Part shown: positions 1 to 7,850 of the stretch, in pieces | Layout: each line of letters opens with the position of its first letter | Numbering within the stretch: the stretch's first letter is position 1 | From: JAVBSC01 sp031547305 | GTDB lineage: Bacteria; Desulfobacterota; Desulfovibrionia; Desulfovibrionales; Desulfovibrionaceae | Length of the DNA: 38,201 bases | Reading direction: 5' to 3' | NCBI GenBank assembly: GCA_031547305.1 | Contig: JAVBSC010000026.1 | Coordinates: forward strand, 1 to 38,201 | Translations under genes and position numbers: made by a program | The notes under the pieces: generated by a model | Told to the model about the DNA's origin: nothing | The model's database searches: none | Seen by the model: only the letters and a program-made list of their open reading frames with translations

Positions 1-97
1 GAAGGCCGCGCCGCGCGAATGCGGAATCGTTTCAGGCTGCCGGAGACGGCATGGATTATATTTATAAGCACGGAGGCAATCATTTTGCGTATATCGC
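1..97. other. Window start, no convincing gene
   Basis: The + frame beginning at base 3 is open from the window edge to a TGA at 99-101. Its end reads like protein (…DGMDYIYKHGGNHFAYIA) and could be the 3' end of an upstream gene. With only about 32 codons and no start in view this cannot be decided. No RNA gene is recognisable here. Confidence 0.2.
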
Positions 98-126
98 TTG
101 ACATGTTGCTCCCGCTCTTGTTAAAT
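98..126 (+). promoter_or_regulatory. Predicted sigma70 promoter of aprBA
   Basis: A perfect -35 TTGACA (98-103), a 17-base spacer and a -10 TTAAAT (121-126, four of six consensus bases) precede aprB. Transcription would start near 132, leaving a leader of about 140 nt. The aprB ribosome site TGGAGGA is at 261-267. Seen directly by motif; start site not measured. Confidence 0.6.
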
Positions 127-135
127 TAAGCACAA
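118..135. promoter_or_regulatory. Candidate Rex operator over the aprBA -10
   Basis: The 18-base sequence TTGTTAAATTAAGCACAA has the TTGT…ACAA ends and spacing of Rex sites (consensus near TTGTGAAATATTTCACAA, about 13 of 18 bases shared). It covers the predicted -10, where a repressor would block polymerase. Rex is an NADH-responsive repressor, shown in D. vulgaris to repress sat, another sulfate-reduction gene. The role here is inferred. Confidence 0.45.
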
Positions 136-273
136 GCATGGCGGAATAATACGCTTTGTGTTTGAATATGTTGGTATTTTTGTTCTCGTCCTAGTTGTGA
201 TTTTTTGAACTTGTCTGGAATGGTCTCTTTTTCGTAAAGTCACCTTTAAAAACTCTGAATTGGAGGACAAGGT

Positions 274-759
274 ATGCCTACTTTCGTTGATCCGTCCAAG
301 TGCGATGGCTGCAAGGGCGGCGAAAAGACCGCCTGCATGTACATCTGTCCCAACGACCTTATGATTCTCGACGCCGACGAGATGAAGGCCTTCAACCAAG
401 AACCCGATGCCTGCTGGGAATGTTATTCCTGCGTGAAGATCTGTCCCCAGGGCGCCATTACGGCCCGCCCTTACGCCGACTTCGCTCCCATGGGCGGCAC
501 CTGCATTCCCATGCGTTCCGCCGACTCCATCATGTGGACGGTCAAATTCCGCAACGGCAACGTCAAACGTTTCAAATTCCCCATCCGCACCACTCCAGAA
601 GGCTCAATCAAGCCATACGAAGGCCTGCCGGAGCCCGGCAGCCTGGAAGACGGCCTGTTCTTCACGGAAAAAGCCCTTACGCCCCCGGAAGGCGCTGTCA
701 TGAAGAAATTCGACGTCACTGAAGCCGACATGAAACAGACCTGGAAAAGCCACGTCTAG
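274..759 (+). CDS. aprB: Adenylylsulfate (APS) reductase beta subunit
   Basis: Iron-sulfur subunit of dissimilatory APS reductase, the cytoplasmic enzyme that reduces adenosine 5'-phosphosulfate to sulfite and AMP. The 161-residue protein has two [4Fe-4S] motifs: C10/C13/C21/C25 and C47/C50/C53/C57, each ending in Cys-Pro. The long seven-residue gap between C13 and C21 is typical of AprB. The C-terminal ~80 residues form the tail that wraps around AprA in known structures. The start is supported by TGGAGGA six bases upstream. It is followed after 48 bases by aprA, which has its own AAGGAGA site, so the two are almost certainly co-transcribed from the promoter at 98-126. Length and motifs match the family closely. 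Confidence 0.97.
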   Translation: MPTFVDPSKCDGCKGGEKTACMYICPNDLMILDADEMKAFNQEPDACWECYSCVKICPQGAITARPYADFAPMGGTCIPMRSADSIMWTVKFRNGNVKRFKFPIRTTPEGSIKPYEGLPEPGSLEDGLFFTEKALTPPEGAVMKKFDVTEADMKQTWKSHV

Positions 760-807
760 TCGCGCCCTGGCTTGAAAATAAACTTTGCCTAATAAGGAGA
801 TACTGCA

Positions 808-2802
808 ATGCCGATGATTCCCGTTAAGGAAAGCCCCAAGGGCGTGGCCATAGCCGATCCGATCATAAAAGAGCATGACGTTGACCTGCTCATCGTGGGC
901 GGCGGCATGGGTTCCTGTGGCGTGGCCTATGAAGCCGTGCGCTGGGCCGACAAATACGCCCCGGATCTGAAAATAATGCTGGTGGACAAAGCCGCGCTCG
1001 AGCGCTCCGGCGCCGTGGCCCAGGGCCTTTCCGCCATCAACACCTATCTTGGCCAGAACAATGCCGAGGACTACGTGCGCATGGTCCGCACCGACCTGAT
1101 GGGCCTGGTGCGCGAAGACCTGATCTTCGACCTGGGCCGCCACGTTGACGACTCCGTGCACCTGTTCGAAGACTGGGGCCTGCCCTGCTGGGTGGCCGGC
1201 GACGACGGCCACAACCTGGACGGCGCCCAGGCCAGGGAAAAAGGCAAAAGCCTGCGCAAGGGCGACAAACCCGTGCGTTCCGGCCGCTGGCAGATCATGA
1301 TCAACGGCGAGTCCTACAAGTGCATCGTGGCGGAAGCCGCCAAGAACGCCCTGGGCGAAGCCCGGATCATGGAGCGCATCTTTATTGTGAAGCTGCTGCT
1401 CGATTCCAGCCAGCCCAACCGCATCGCCGGCGCCGTGGGCTTTAACGCCCGCGCCAACGAAGTGCACATCTTCAAGGCCAACACCATTGCCGTGGCCTGC
1501 GGCGGCGCGGTCAACGTGTACAAGCCCCGCTCCACCGGCGAAGGCATGGGCCGCGCCTGGTACCCGGTGTGGAACGCCGGTTCCACCTACACCATGTGCG
1601 CTCAGGTGGGCGCGGAAATGACCATGATGGAAAACCGCTTCGTGCCCGCCCGCTTCAAGGACGGCTACGGCCCGGTGGGCGCATGGTTCCTGCTCTTCAA
1701 GGCCATCGCCACCAACTACAAGGGCGAAGACTATTGCGTGACCAACCGCGCCATGCTCAAGCCCTACGAAGATCGCGGCTACGCCAAGGGCAACGTCATC
1801 CCCACCTGCCTGCGCAACCACATGATGCTGCGCGAAATGCGCGAAGGCCGCGGCCCCATCTACATGGACACCAAGACCGCCCTGCAAACCACCTTCGCCA
1901 AGCTGAACGCCGCCCAGCAAAAGCATCTGGAATCCGAAGCCTGGGAAGACTTCCTGGACATGTGCGTCGGCCAGGCCAACCTGTGGGCCTCCACCAACAC
2001 CCAGCCGGAAGAACGCGGCTCGGAAATCATGCCCACGGAACCCTACCTGCTCGGCTCCCACTCCGGCTGCTGCGGCATCTGGGTCTCCGGCCCGGACGAA
2101 GCCTGGGTGCCTGACGACTACAAAGTCAAGGCGGACAACGGCAAGGTGTACAACCGCATGACCACGGTGGGCGGCCTGTTCACCTGCGCGGACGGCGTGG
2201 GCGCCTCCGGCCACAAGTTTTCCTCCGGCTCGCACGCGGAAGGCCGCATAGTCGGCAAGCAGATGGTGCGCTGGTGCATCGACCACAAGGACTACAAACC
2301 CGCTTTCGCGGAAAGCGCCGAAGATCTGAAAAAGTTGATCTACCGCCCGTACTACAACTACCTGGAAGGCAAGGCCGCCTCCACAGACCCGGTGGTCAAC
2401 CCCAACTACATCTCGCCAAAGAACTTCATGATGCGCCTCATCAAGTGCACCGATGAATACGGCGGCGGCGTTTCCACCTATTACACCACCTCCGACGCCG
2501 CCCTGAAAACCGGTTTCGACCTTATGGGCATGCTGGAGGAAGACTCCCTGAAGCTGGCCGCCCGCGACCTGCACGAGCTGCTCCGCGCCTGGGAAAACTA
2601 CCACCGCCTCTGGACCGTGCGCCTGCACATGCAGCACATCCAGTTCCGCCAGGAATCCCGTTACCCCGGCTTCTACTACAGAGCCGACTTCATGGGCCTG
2701 GACGACTCCAAATGGAAGTGCTTCGTCAACTCCACGTACGATCCCAAAACCGGTGAAACGCACATTTATAAGAAGCCCTACTATCAATTGATTCCGGAAT
2801 AA
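808..2802 (+). CDS. aprA: Adenylylsulfate (APS) reductase alpha subunit
   Basis: Catalytic flavoprotein subunit of APS reductase; FAD forms a sulfite adduct and receives electrons from the clusters of AprB. The 664-residue protein belongs to the fumarate reductase/succinate dehydrogenase flavoprotein superfamily. It has an N-terminal dinucleotide-binding motif (GGGMGS, residues 31-36) and the AprA-typical segments ENRFVPARFKDG near residue 275 and HSGCCGIW near 418. Known AprA active-site Arg and His residues lie in these regions; the exact equivalence was inferred, not aligned. The C-terminus ends with YQLIPE. AAGGAGA at 794-800 fixes the start. The strong bias toward GCC/CTG/GGC codons over the full length fits a highly expressed gene. 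Electrons probably come from QmoABC, encoded downstream. Confidence 0.97.
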   Translation: MPMIPVKESPKGVAIADPIIKEHDVDLLIVGGGMGSCGVAYEAVRWADKYAPDLKIMLVDKAALERSGAVAQGLSAINTYLGQNNAEDYVRMVRTDLMGLVREDLIFDLGRHVDDSVHLFEDWGLPCWVAGDDGHNLDGAQAREKGKSLRKGDKPVRSGRWQIMINGESYKCIVAEAAKNALGEARIMERIFIVKLLLDSSQPNRIAGAVGFNARANEVHIFKANTIAVACGGAVNVYKPRSTGEGMGRAWYPVWNAGSTYTMCAQVGAEMTMMENRFVPARFKDGYGPVGAWFLLFKAIATNYKGEDYCVTNRAMLKPYEDRGYAKGNVIPTCLRNHMMLREMREGRGPIYMDTKTALQTTFAKLNAAQQKHLESEAWEDFLDMCVGQANLWASTNTQPEERGSEIMPTEPYLLGSHSGCCGIWVSGPDEAWVPDDYKVKADNGKVYNRMTTVGGLFTCADGVGASGHKFSSGSHAEGRIVGKQMVRWCIDHKDYKPAFAESAEDLKKLIYRPYYNYLEGKAASTDPVVNPNYISPKNFMMRLIKCTDEYGGGVSTYYTTSDAALKTGFDLMGMLEEDSLKLAARDLHELLRAWENYHRLWTVRLHMQHIQFRQESRYPGFYYRADFMGLDDSKWKCFVNSTYDPKTGETHIYKKPYYQLIPE

Positions 2803-2811
2803 TATAAACTC

Positions 2812-2837
2812 GGGGCCGCGGCATATGCCGCGGCCCC
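2812..2837. terminator. Perfect 26-bp palindrome after aprA
   Basis: Ten bases after the aprA stop, GGGGCCGCGGCAT is followed at once by its exact reverse complement. In RNA this makes a very GC-rich hairpin with a minimal loop. No T-run follows, so it is not a classical intrinsic terminator. It may cause partial termination or protect the aprBA mRNA 3' end from exonucleases. Confidence 0.6.
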
Positions 2838-2850
2838 GCCGCAAACGGGT

Positions 2851-2895
2851 CTGAACCCCGGCAGTAAAACCGGCAGTTTTATTGCCGGGGTTCAG
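2851..2895. other. Long hairpin in the aprA-qmoA gap
   Basis: CTGAACCCCGGCA (2851-2863) pairs with TGCCGGGGTTCAG (2883-2895). Inside, TAAAAC and GTTTTA also pair, giving a nearly continuous stem of about 19 bp around a short CGGCA loop. It is the second of four consecutive hairpins between aprA and qmoA and could act with the first as an attenuator or mRNA stabiliser. Confidence 0.55.
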
Positions 2896-2927
2896 GCCGT
2901 GTTACACGGCGGCCGAGAGAATATTTT

Positions 2928-2973
2928 TTGGGGGACTCCGTCCCCCAATCACCCTGCCAAGGGGCTGAGCCCC
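2928..2973. repeat. Two G/C-rich hairpins, REP-like, before qmoA
   Basis: TTGGGGGAC-tcc-GTCCCCCAA (2928-2948) and GGGGC-tga-GCCCC (2961-2973) are two small stem-loops. Their layout (GGGGACTCCGTCCCC then AAGGGGCTGAGCCCC) resembles dispersed intergenic repeats of Desulfovibrio genomes, recalled from memory and not checked. qmoA starts 43 bases further on, with TGGAGGA as ribosome site. Confidence 0.45.
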
Positions 2974-3016
2974 AAATCATTGTTATGTTGGCTTCCATCA
3001 TACTGGAGGAATACAG

Positions 3017-4252
3017 ATGTCCAATGCCATTCTTGTCGTAGGCGGCGGGTTCAGCGGGCTTACGGCCGCCCTGGAGGCGGCGGAAGTCGGCTACGAGGTT
3101 TTCATTGTGGAAAAAAGCCCTTTTTTAGGGGGGCGGGTGGCGCAGCTCAACAAATATTTCCCGAAGCTCTGTCCGCCGTCCTGCGGGCTGGAAATCCAGT
3201 TCCAAAGGATCAAGAAGAATCCAAACATCAAGTTTTTCACACGGGCGGCGGTAAAGTCCGTCAGCGGCAGTGTGGGGAACTACACGGTCACGGTGGGCAT
3301 CGAGCCGCGCCACACCGCGCCGCACAGCGCGGATTTGGGCCTCCTGGCCGCCGGGCTGGAAGGCGAGGCGGACAACGAATTCGACCTGGGGCTTTCCAAA
3401 CGCAAAGCTCTGTACCTTTCCGCGCCCTTCGCCTTCCCGTCCCGCTATGTGCTGGATATGGATACCATGACCGGCAAGGATAAAATAAAGCTGGCTTCCA
3501 GCAAGTTCATTGATTTTAACGAAGAGGCCAGGGAGATCGAGCTTTCCGTGGCTTCAATCGTGCTCGCCACCGGCTGGCAGCCCTATGACGTGACCAGGCT
3601 GACCAACCTGGGCGCGGGCAAAATTAAAAACTGCGTAACGAACATGCAGTTCGAGCGCCTGGCTTCGCCGCACGGCCCCACAGGCGGCAAAATCCTGCGG
3701 CCCTCGGATGAAGAGGCACCCCGGAGCGTGGCCTTTGTGCAGTGCGCCGGTTCGCGGGATGAAAATCATCTGAACTACTGTTCGTACATCTGCTGCATGG
3801 CCTCGCTTAAGCAGGCTTTGTACGTGCGCGAACAGTACCCGAACGCGGAAGTGACCGTCTATTACATAGATTTGCGCGCGCCGGGCCGTTACGATGCCTT
3901 TATGCGCAAGGTGAAGGCGGATGACAAAGTCCGCCTGATCAAGGGCAAAGTGGCCGGCATAGAAGCCGGGCCGGATGATTCGGTGATTGTGGAAGTGGAG
4001 GACGCCGTAAAGGGCCTGAAAAAGAAGGTCCGCCACGACATCGTGGTTCTGGCCGCCGGCATGCGGCCAAGCCTGGCCGGGCAAAAGAACCCCTTTGGCG
4101 TGACCCTGGACGCGGACGGCTTTGTTGTTGACGGGGAAGAAAAAGGCATTTTCGCGGCCGGATGCGCCAAGCAGCCGCTGGATGTCACACGCTCCGCCCA
4201 GTCCGGCTCAGGGGCCGCCATGAAGGCCGTCAACGCGGCGAAAGGGAGGTAA
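3017..4252 (+). CDS. qmoA: Quinone-interacting oxidoreductase subunit QmoA
   Basis: Soluble flavoprotein subunit of the QmoABC complex, which moves electrons between the menaquinone pool and APS reductase. The 411-residue protein is HdrA-like but short. It has an N-terminal FAD motif (VVGGGFSGLTAA, residues 7-18), a CPPSC motif at C52-C56, and the HdrA-type cysteine-rich segment (QCAGSRD…YCSYICC) in the middle. It lacks the ferredoxin domains of full-length HdrA, as is usual for QmoA. A TGGAGGA site precedes the ATG. Its last codons double as the qmoB ribosome site (AAAGGGAGGTAA), so the two genes are translationally coupled. The gene follows aprA after 214 bases of hairpin-rich DNA. Confidence 0.94.
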   Translation: MSNAILVVGGGFSGLTAALEAAEVGYEVFIVEKSPFLGGRVAQLNKYFPKLCPPSCGLEIQFQRIKKNPNIKFFTRAAVKSVSGSVGNYTVTVGIEPRHTAPHSADLGLLAAGLEGEADNEFDLGLSKRKALYLSAPFAFPSRYVLDMDTMTGKDKIKLASSKFIDFNEEAREIELSVASIVLATGWQPYDVTRLTNLGAGKIKNCVTNMQFERLASPHGPTGGKILRPSDEEAPRSVAFVQCAGSRDENHLNYCSYICCMASLKQALYVREQYPNAEVTVYYIDLRAPGRYDAFMRKVKADDKVRLIKGKVAGIEAGPDDSVIVEVEDAVKGLKKKVRHDIVVLAAGMRPSLAGQKNPFGVTLDADGFVVDGEEKGIFAAGCAKQPLDVTRSAQSGSGAAMKAVNAAKGR

Positions 4253-4254
4253 AC

Positions 4255-6552
4255 ATGGCCACAACGATAGGCATATATTTTGACCAGTCCAACATAGGCG
4301 GCGGGCTGGACGTGGAAACCCTGGTCGCGGACGCGGAGGAAAAATGGTCCCAGGCCGCGCCGGTGGTCAAAATGTTCCCGGTGCTCTCCGATAAAAAGGC
4401 CCTGGCGGAAATCCGGGCCGACATAGAGGAAAACGAGCTGGACGGCCTGCTGATCTGCGGCGCTTCCCCGCGCGTGGACTGGGATATCTATAATTTTGCG
4501 GATGTGCAGGTGGAGCGCGTCTCCCTGCGTGAAGGCTGCGTAATGGCTTACGCCAACCCGGACGGCTCCGGATTGGAGCCTGGCGAAGACGCCCCGGAAC
4601 TGCTCCAGGCCATGGCCACGGACTATATCAATATGGGCATGATCAAGCTGCAAAAAAGCAGAGTGCCGGCCCCGGAGCTGCCCCGGGGCGTGCGCCGGGT
4701 GCTGGTGCTGGGCGGCGGCTGGACCGGTCTGACCGCGGCGTCCGCCCTGTCCGCTTACGGCTACGAGGTTGTGCTGCTGGAAAAAGAGCCGGAACTGGGC
4801 GGCCGGGCCAAGGGTCTGTTCAAGACCATCCCCCTGAAGGCCCCGCATCTGGAAGCGCAGGACACCGGCCTGGATAAAAAGATCCTGGCTGTGCGGGGCG
4901 ACGGGAACATTACCACGTACACCGGCGCCGTCCTGAACAAGCTGGAAGGCGCGCCGGGCGACTTTACCGCCTATATCGGCACAGCGTCCGGCGAACAGGC
5001 CGTGGAAGTCGGAGCAACCATTCTGGCCACCGGCTGGCGGCCGCAGGACCCCAACAATCTGATCAGCCTGGGGTACGGCTCCTTCCCCAACGTGGTCACC
5101 ACCAGGGAGTTCGAGGCCCTGGTCAAGGACGGCAAGCTCCAGGCCCGCAAGGTTGCTTTTATCCTGAACGCGGAAAAAGCCGTACAGGCTTGCTCCTGCG
5201 CCACGGCGGAAGACATTGCGGACGTGCCGGTGGAATCCGCCCCTGAGGCTCCGGCTCCGGCCGCTCCCCAGGCGGACGGCAAAGTGGAAATAAAAGTGGA
5301 ACCATTCAGAGATCTGGAGTCAATCCGTCATCTGCCTTACAGCAACGCGGTCAACAGCGTGGTGGCCTTAAAACAGGCCGGCTACGTGCTGGACGCCTTC
5401 AGCGACGGCATGGCTTATATACTGTATGACAGCATGGTGGTGCAGGGCGTGCACGAGCGTTACTACAAAGCCGCCCAGGACCGCCCCGGCCTGATGCTGA
5501 CCAAGGCGGACATCCGCGAAGTGGTGGCCGGCCAGGGCCAGTTGCTGGTGCGGGCGGACAACACGCTGATAGGCGAATCCATTGAGCTGGCTGTGGACAT
5601 GGTGGTGCTGCCAACCGGCATGGTGCCCTCCACGGCTAAGGAAGATATCCTGAACCTCAGCTACCGCCAGGGGCCCAGGTTGCCGGATCTGTCGCTTTTT
5701 GACGGCTTTGCGGATTCCAACTACATCTGCTTCCCGTATGAAACCCGGCGCACCGGCGTGTATGCGGCCGGGTGCGTGCGCCAGCCCATGACCCTGGATT
5801 CAGCCGAGGAAGACGCTTACGGCGCGGCCCTTAAAGCCATCCAGTGCGTGGAATCGGCAAATCGGGGCGTGTCCGTGCATCCGCGCTCCGGGGACCTTTC
5901 TTACCCGGTCTTCAACTTCGTGCGCTGCACCCAGTGCAAGCGCTGCACGGAGGAATGCCCCTTCGGCGCGCTGGACGACGATGAAAAAGGCACGCCCAAG
6001 CCAAATCCCACGCGCTGCCGGCGCTGCGGCACCTGCATGGGCGCCTGCCCTGAGCGGGTCATTTCCTTCGACAACTACAACATCGACCAGATCGGTTCGA
6101 TGATTCGCGAAATCAAGGTGCCGGACGACATGGCCGCGGGCGGCCCGCGAGTGGTCATTCTGGCCTGCGAAAACGACGCCTACCCGGCCCTGGACATGGC
6201 GGCCATGCGCGGCAAACCCTGGAGCCCCTATGTGCGGATCATTCCGGTGCGCTGCCTGGGCTCGGTCAACGCCATCTGGGTGGCGGACGCCATGAGCAAG
6301 GGCATTGACGGGGTGCTCATGCTGGGCTGCAAATACGGCGACGACTACCAGTGCCATTTTGTGAAAGGCTCGGAAATCTGCAACACCCGCAAGAAAAACA
6401 TCGCGGAAACCCTGGACCGCCTGGGCGTGGAGCCGGACCGCGTTGAACAGCTCCAGATCGCCATTGACGAATACGACAAACTGCCCGGCATGATTGACGA
6501 CTTTATGAAGATGATCTTCGAAAAAGGTCCGAACCCCTTCAAGGGCTATTAG
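4255..6552 (+). CDS. qmoB: Quinone-interacting oxidoreductase subunit QmoB
   Basis: Second flavoprotein of QmoABC, with HdrA and MvhD-like parts. In order it has an N-terminal ~140-residue region (GIYFDQSNIGGGLD…), an FAD motif (VLVLGGGWTG, from residue 149), and two [4Fe-4S] ferredoxin motifs (C558/C561/C564/C568 and C588/C591/C594/C598). A C-terminal MvhD-like domain (ILACENDAYPALD…, RCLGSVN…, LGCKYGDDYQCHF) follows. In methanogens MvhD links hydrogenase to heterodisulfide reductase; here it probably exchanges electrons with a soluble partner. The start is the ATG at 4255, giving 765 residues. The frame is open 31 codons further upstream, but only this ATG has a strong site (GGGAGG at 4244-4249), two bases after the qmoA stop. 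Confidence 0.94.
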   Translation: MATTIGIYFDQSNIGGGLDVETLVADAEEKWSQAAPVVKMFPVLSDKKALAEIRADIEENELDGLLICGASPRVDWDIYNFADVQVERVSLREGCVMAYANPDGSGLEPGEDAPELLQAMATDYINMGMIKLQKSRVPAPELPRGVRRVLVLGGGWTGLTAASALSAYGYEVVLLEKEPELGGRAKGLFKTIPLKAPHLEAQDTGLDKKILAVRGDGNITTYTGAVLNKLEGAPGDFTAYIGTASGEQAVEVGATILATGWRPQDPNNLISLGYGSFPNVVTTREFEALVKDGKLQARKVAFILNAEKAVQACSCATAEDIADVPVESAPEAPAPAAPQADGKVEIKVEPFRDLESIRHLPYSNAVNSVVALKQAGYVLDAFSDGMAYILYDSMVVQGVHERYYKAAQDRPGLMLTKADIREVVAGQGQLLVRADNTLIGESIELAVDMVVLPTGMVPSTAKEDILNLSYRQGPRLPDLSLFDGFADSNYICFPYETRRTGVYAAGCVRQPMTLDSAEEDAYGAALKAIQCVESANRGVSVHPRSGDLSYPVFNFVRCTQCKRCTEECPFGALDDDEKGTPKPNPTRCRRCGTCMGACPERVISFDNYNIDQIGSMIREIKVPDDMAAGGPRVVILACENDAYPALDMAAMRGKPWSPYVRIIPVRCLGSVNAIWVADAMSKGIDGVLMLGCKYGDDYQCHFVKGSEICNTRKKNIAETLDRLGVEPDRVEQLQIAIDEYDKLPGMIDDFMKMIFEKGPNPFKGY

Positions 6553-6564
6553 GAGGTTATAGAG

Positions 6565-7809
6565 ATGGCTCAAACCGTAAGAATAGAACCGGACCTTCAT
6601 TTTATAAAGGAACTTCAGGAGGCCGGCGGCGACACCCTGAAAAAGTGCTACCAGTGCGCCACCTGCAGCGTGGCCTGCCCCATATCGCCTTCCAGCGAGC
6701 CCTACCCGCGCAAGGAAATGATCTGGGCGCAGTGGGGCCTTAAAGACAAGCTTATGTCCGACATGGACGTCTGGCTCTGCCACAACTGCGGCTCATGCTC
6801 GGACCTGTGCCCGCGCGGGGCCAAGCCGGCGGACCTTATGTCCGCCATGCGCAACCTGTCTTACCGCCGGCTGGCCCCCCTGCCAGTCCTGGGCAAATGG
6901 ATGAGCTCGGCCAGGCACCTGCCCATCCTGCTCGCCATTCCCGTGGCTATTTTCGCGGCCATCTGGAGCATCGTGGCCACGACCAACCTGTGGGAGACCA
7001 TCGCCAAAGCCGGCTGGTGGCCCTTCATGGGCGACGATTACGGCCGTTTTGCGAACGGAAGCCTGATTCCGGAAGCCGGCAAAAGCGGCATTGTCTTCGG
7101 CAAGCTGTTTTTCGGCGATTTCACCATAGATATCGTCTTCAGCCTGGTGGCCCTGTTTGTGCTGTTCAATTTTTACAAAGGGGCCAGCAACCTGATAAAA
7201 AGCATCCGGCCGGAAGGCCAGGTGCTCATGCTGGGCAAGAAAAAGCCGGTACTGTGCTGCCTGTTGGAAGTGATCTTTCAGGATATCCTGCCGCACAGCC
7301 GCTTTGCCGACTGCGGCCAGGAGCGGGATAAAATCCTGCGCAAGCTCGGGCACATGAGTTTGATGTTCGGCTTTGTCGCGCTCTTTGTGGTCACGGCCCT
7401 GGTGGCCGGCGGGCACTGGGTGGGGCGCGTCCCCGGCCTTGAAGTTCTGGAGGTGCATACCCCCCTGCCCCTGTACCACCCAATCAAGCTGCTGGCCATT
7501 GCCGGCACCCTGCTCCTCTTGGGCGGCCTGACCCTGCTGACCGTGCACCGCAACGCCCTGGACCCCACCAAGCAGAAGTCCGGCTTTTTTGACTGGTATC
7601 TGCTGGGGGTGATCTGGGCTGTGGGCCTGACAGGCTTGGGCAGCATGGTCCTGCGCCTGCTGAATATTCCGGCCGCGGCTTATTTCTGCTACTTCCTGCA
7701 CCTGGTCAGCGTGTTCATGCTCCTCGCCTACCTGCCCTGGTCCAAGCTCGGGCACCTGGTGTACCGCACCACGGCTCTGACGTACGCCAGGTATATGGGC
7801 AGGCATTAA
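6565..7809 (+). CDS. qmoC: Quinone-interacting oxidoreductase membrane subunit QmoC
   Basis: Membrane anchor of QmoABC, a natural fusion of an HdrC-like iron-sulfur domain with an HdrE/NarI-like cytochrome b domain. The N-terminus carries two CxxCxxCxxxCP clusters (C28/C31/C34/C38 and C72/C75/C78/C82). From about residue 113 to the end there are roughly six hydrophobic helices (LPILLAIPVAIFAAIW, IVFSLVALFVLFNF, MFGFVALFVVTALVAGGHW and others). His residues in these helices are likely heme b ligands and the site of menaquinol contact. Length is 414 residues, as expected. It begins 12 bases after qmoB with an AGGAGG site and is followed by qmoD after 41 bases. Confidence 0.94.
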   Translation: MAQTVRIEPDLHFIKELQEAGGDTLKKCYQCATCSVACPISPSSEPYPRKEMIWAQWGLKDKLMSDMDVWLCHNCGSCSDLCPRGAKPADLMSAMRNLSYRRLAPLPVLGKWMSSARHLPILLAIPVAIFAAIWSIVATTNLWETIAKAGWWPFMGDDYGRFANGSLIPEAGKSGIVFGKLFFGDFTIDIVFSLVALFVLFNFYKGASNLIKSIRPEGQVLMLGKKKPVLCCLLEVIFQDILPHSRFADCGQERDKILRKLGHMSLMFGFVALFVVTALVAGGHWVGRVPGLEVLEVHTPLPLYHPIKLLAIAGTLLLLGGLTLLTVHRNALDPTKQKSGFFDWYLLGVIWAVGLTGLGSMVLRLLNIPAAAYFCYFLHLVSVFMLLAYLPWSKLGHLVYRTTALTYARYMGRH

Positions 7810-7850
7810 AAAATATTGTAAATAACTGTAGGATTATACAGGAGGAACAT

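Noticed and set aside
195..212. Second possible Rex half-site TTGTGATTTTTTGAAC in the aprB leader
   Set aside because: Only the left half matches; there is no ACAA half at the right spacing.
604..2844. 746-codon open frame on the - strand across aprA
   Set aside because: It is the antisense of aprA, whose GC-rich third positions remove stops from this frame. The translation is Ala/Gly/Val/His-rich without motifs.
4162..4254. Upstream extension of qmoB
   Set aside because: It overlaps the end of qmoA, encodes an Arg-rich stretch, and lacks a ribosome site; the ATG at 4255 has GGGAGG.
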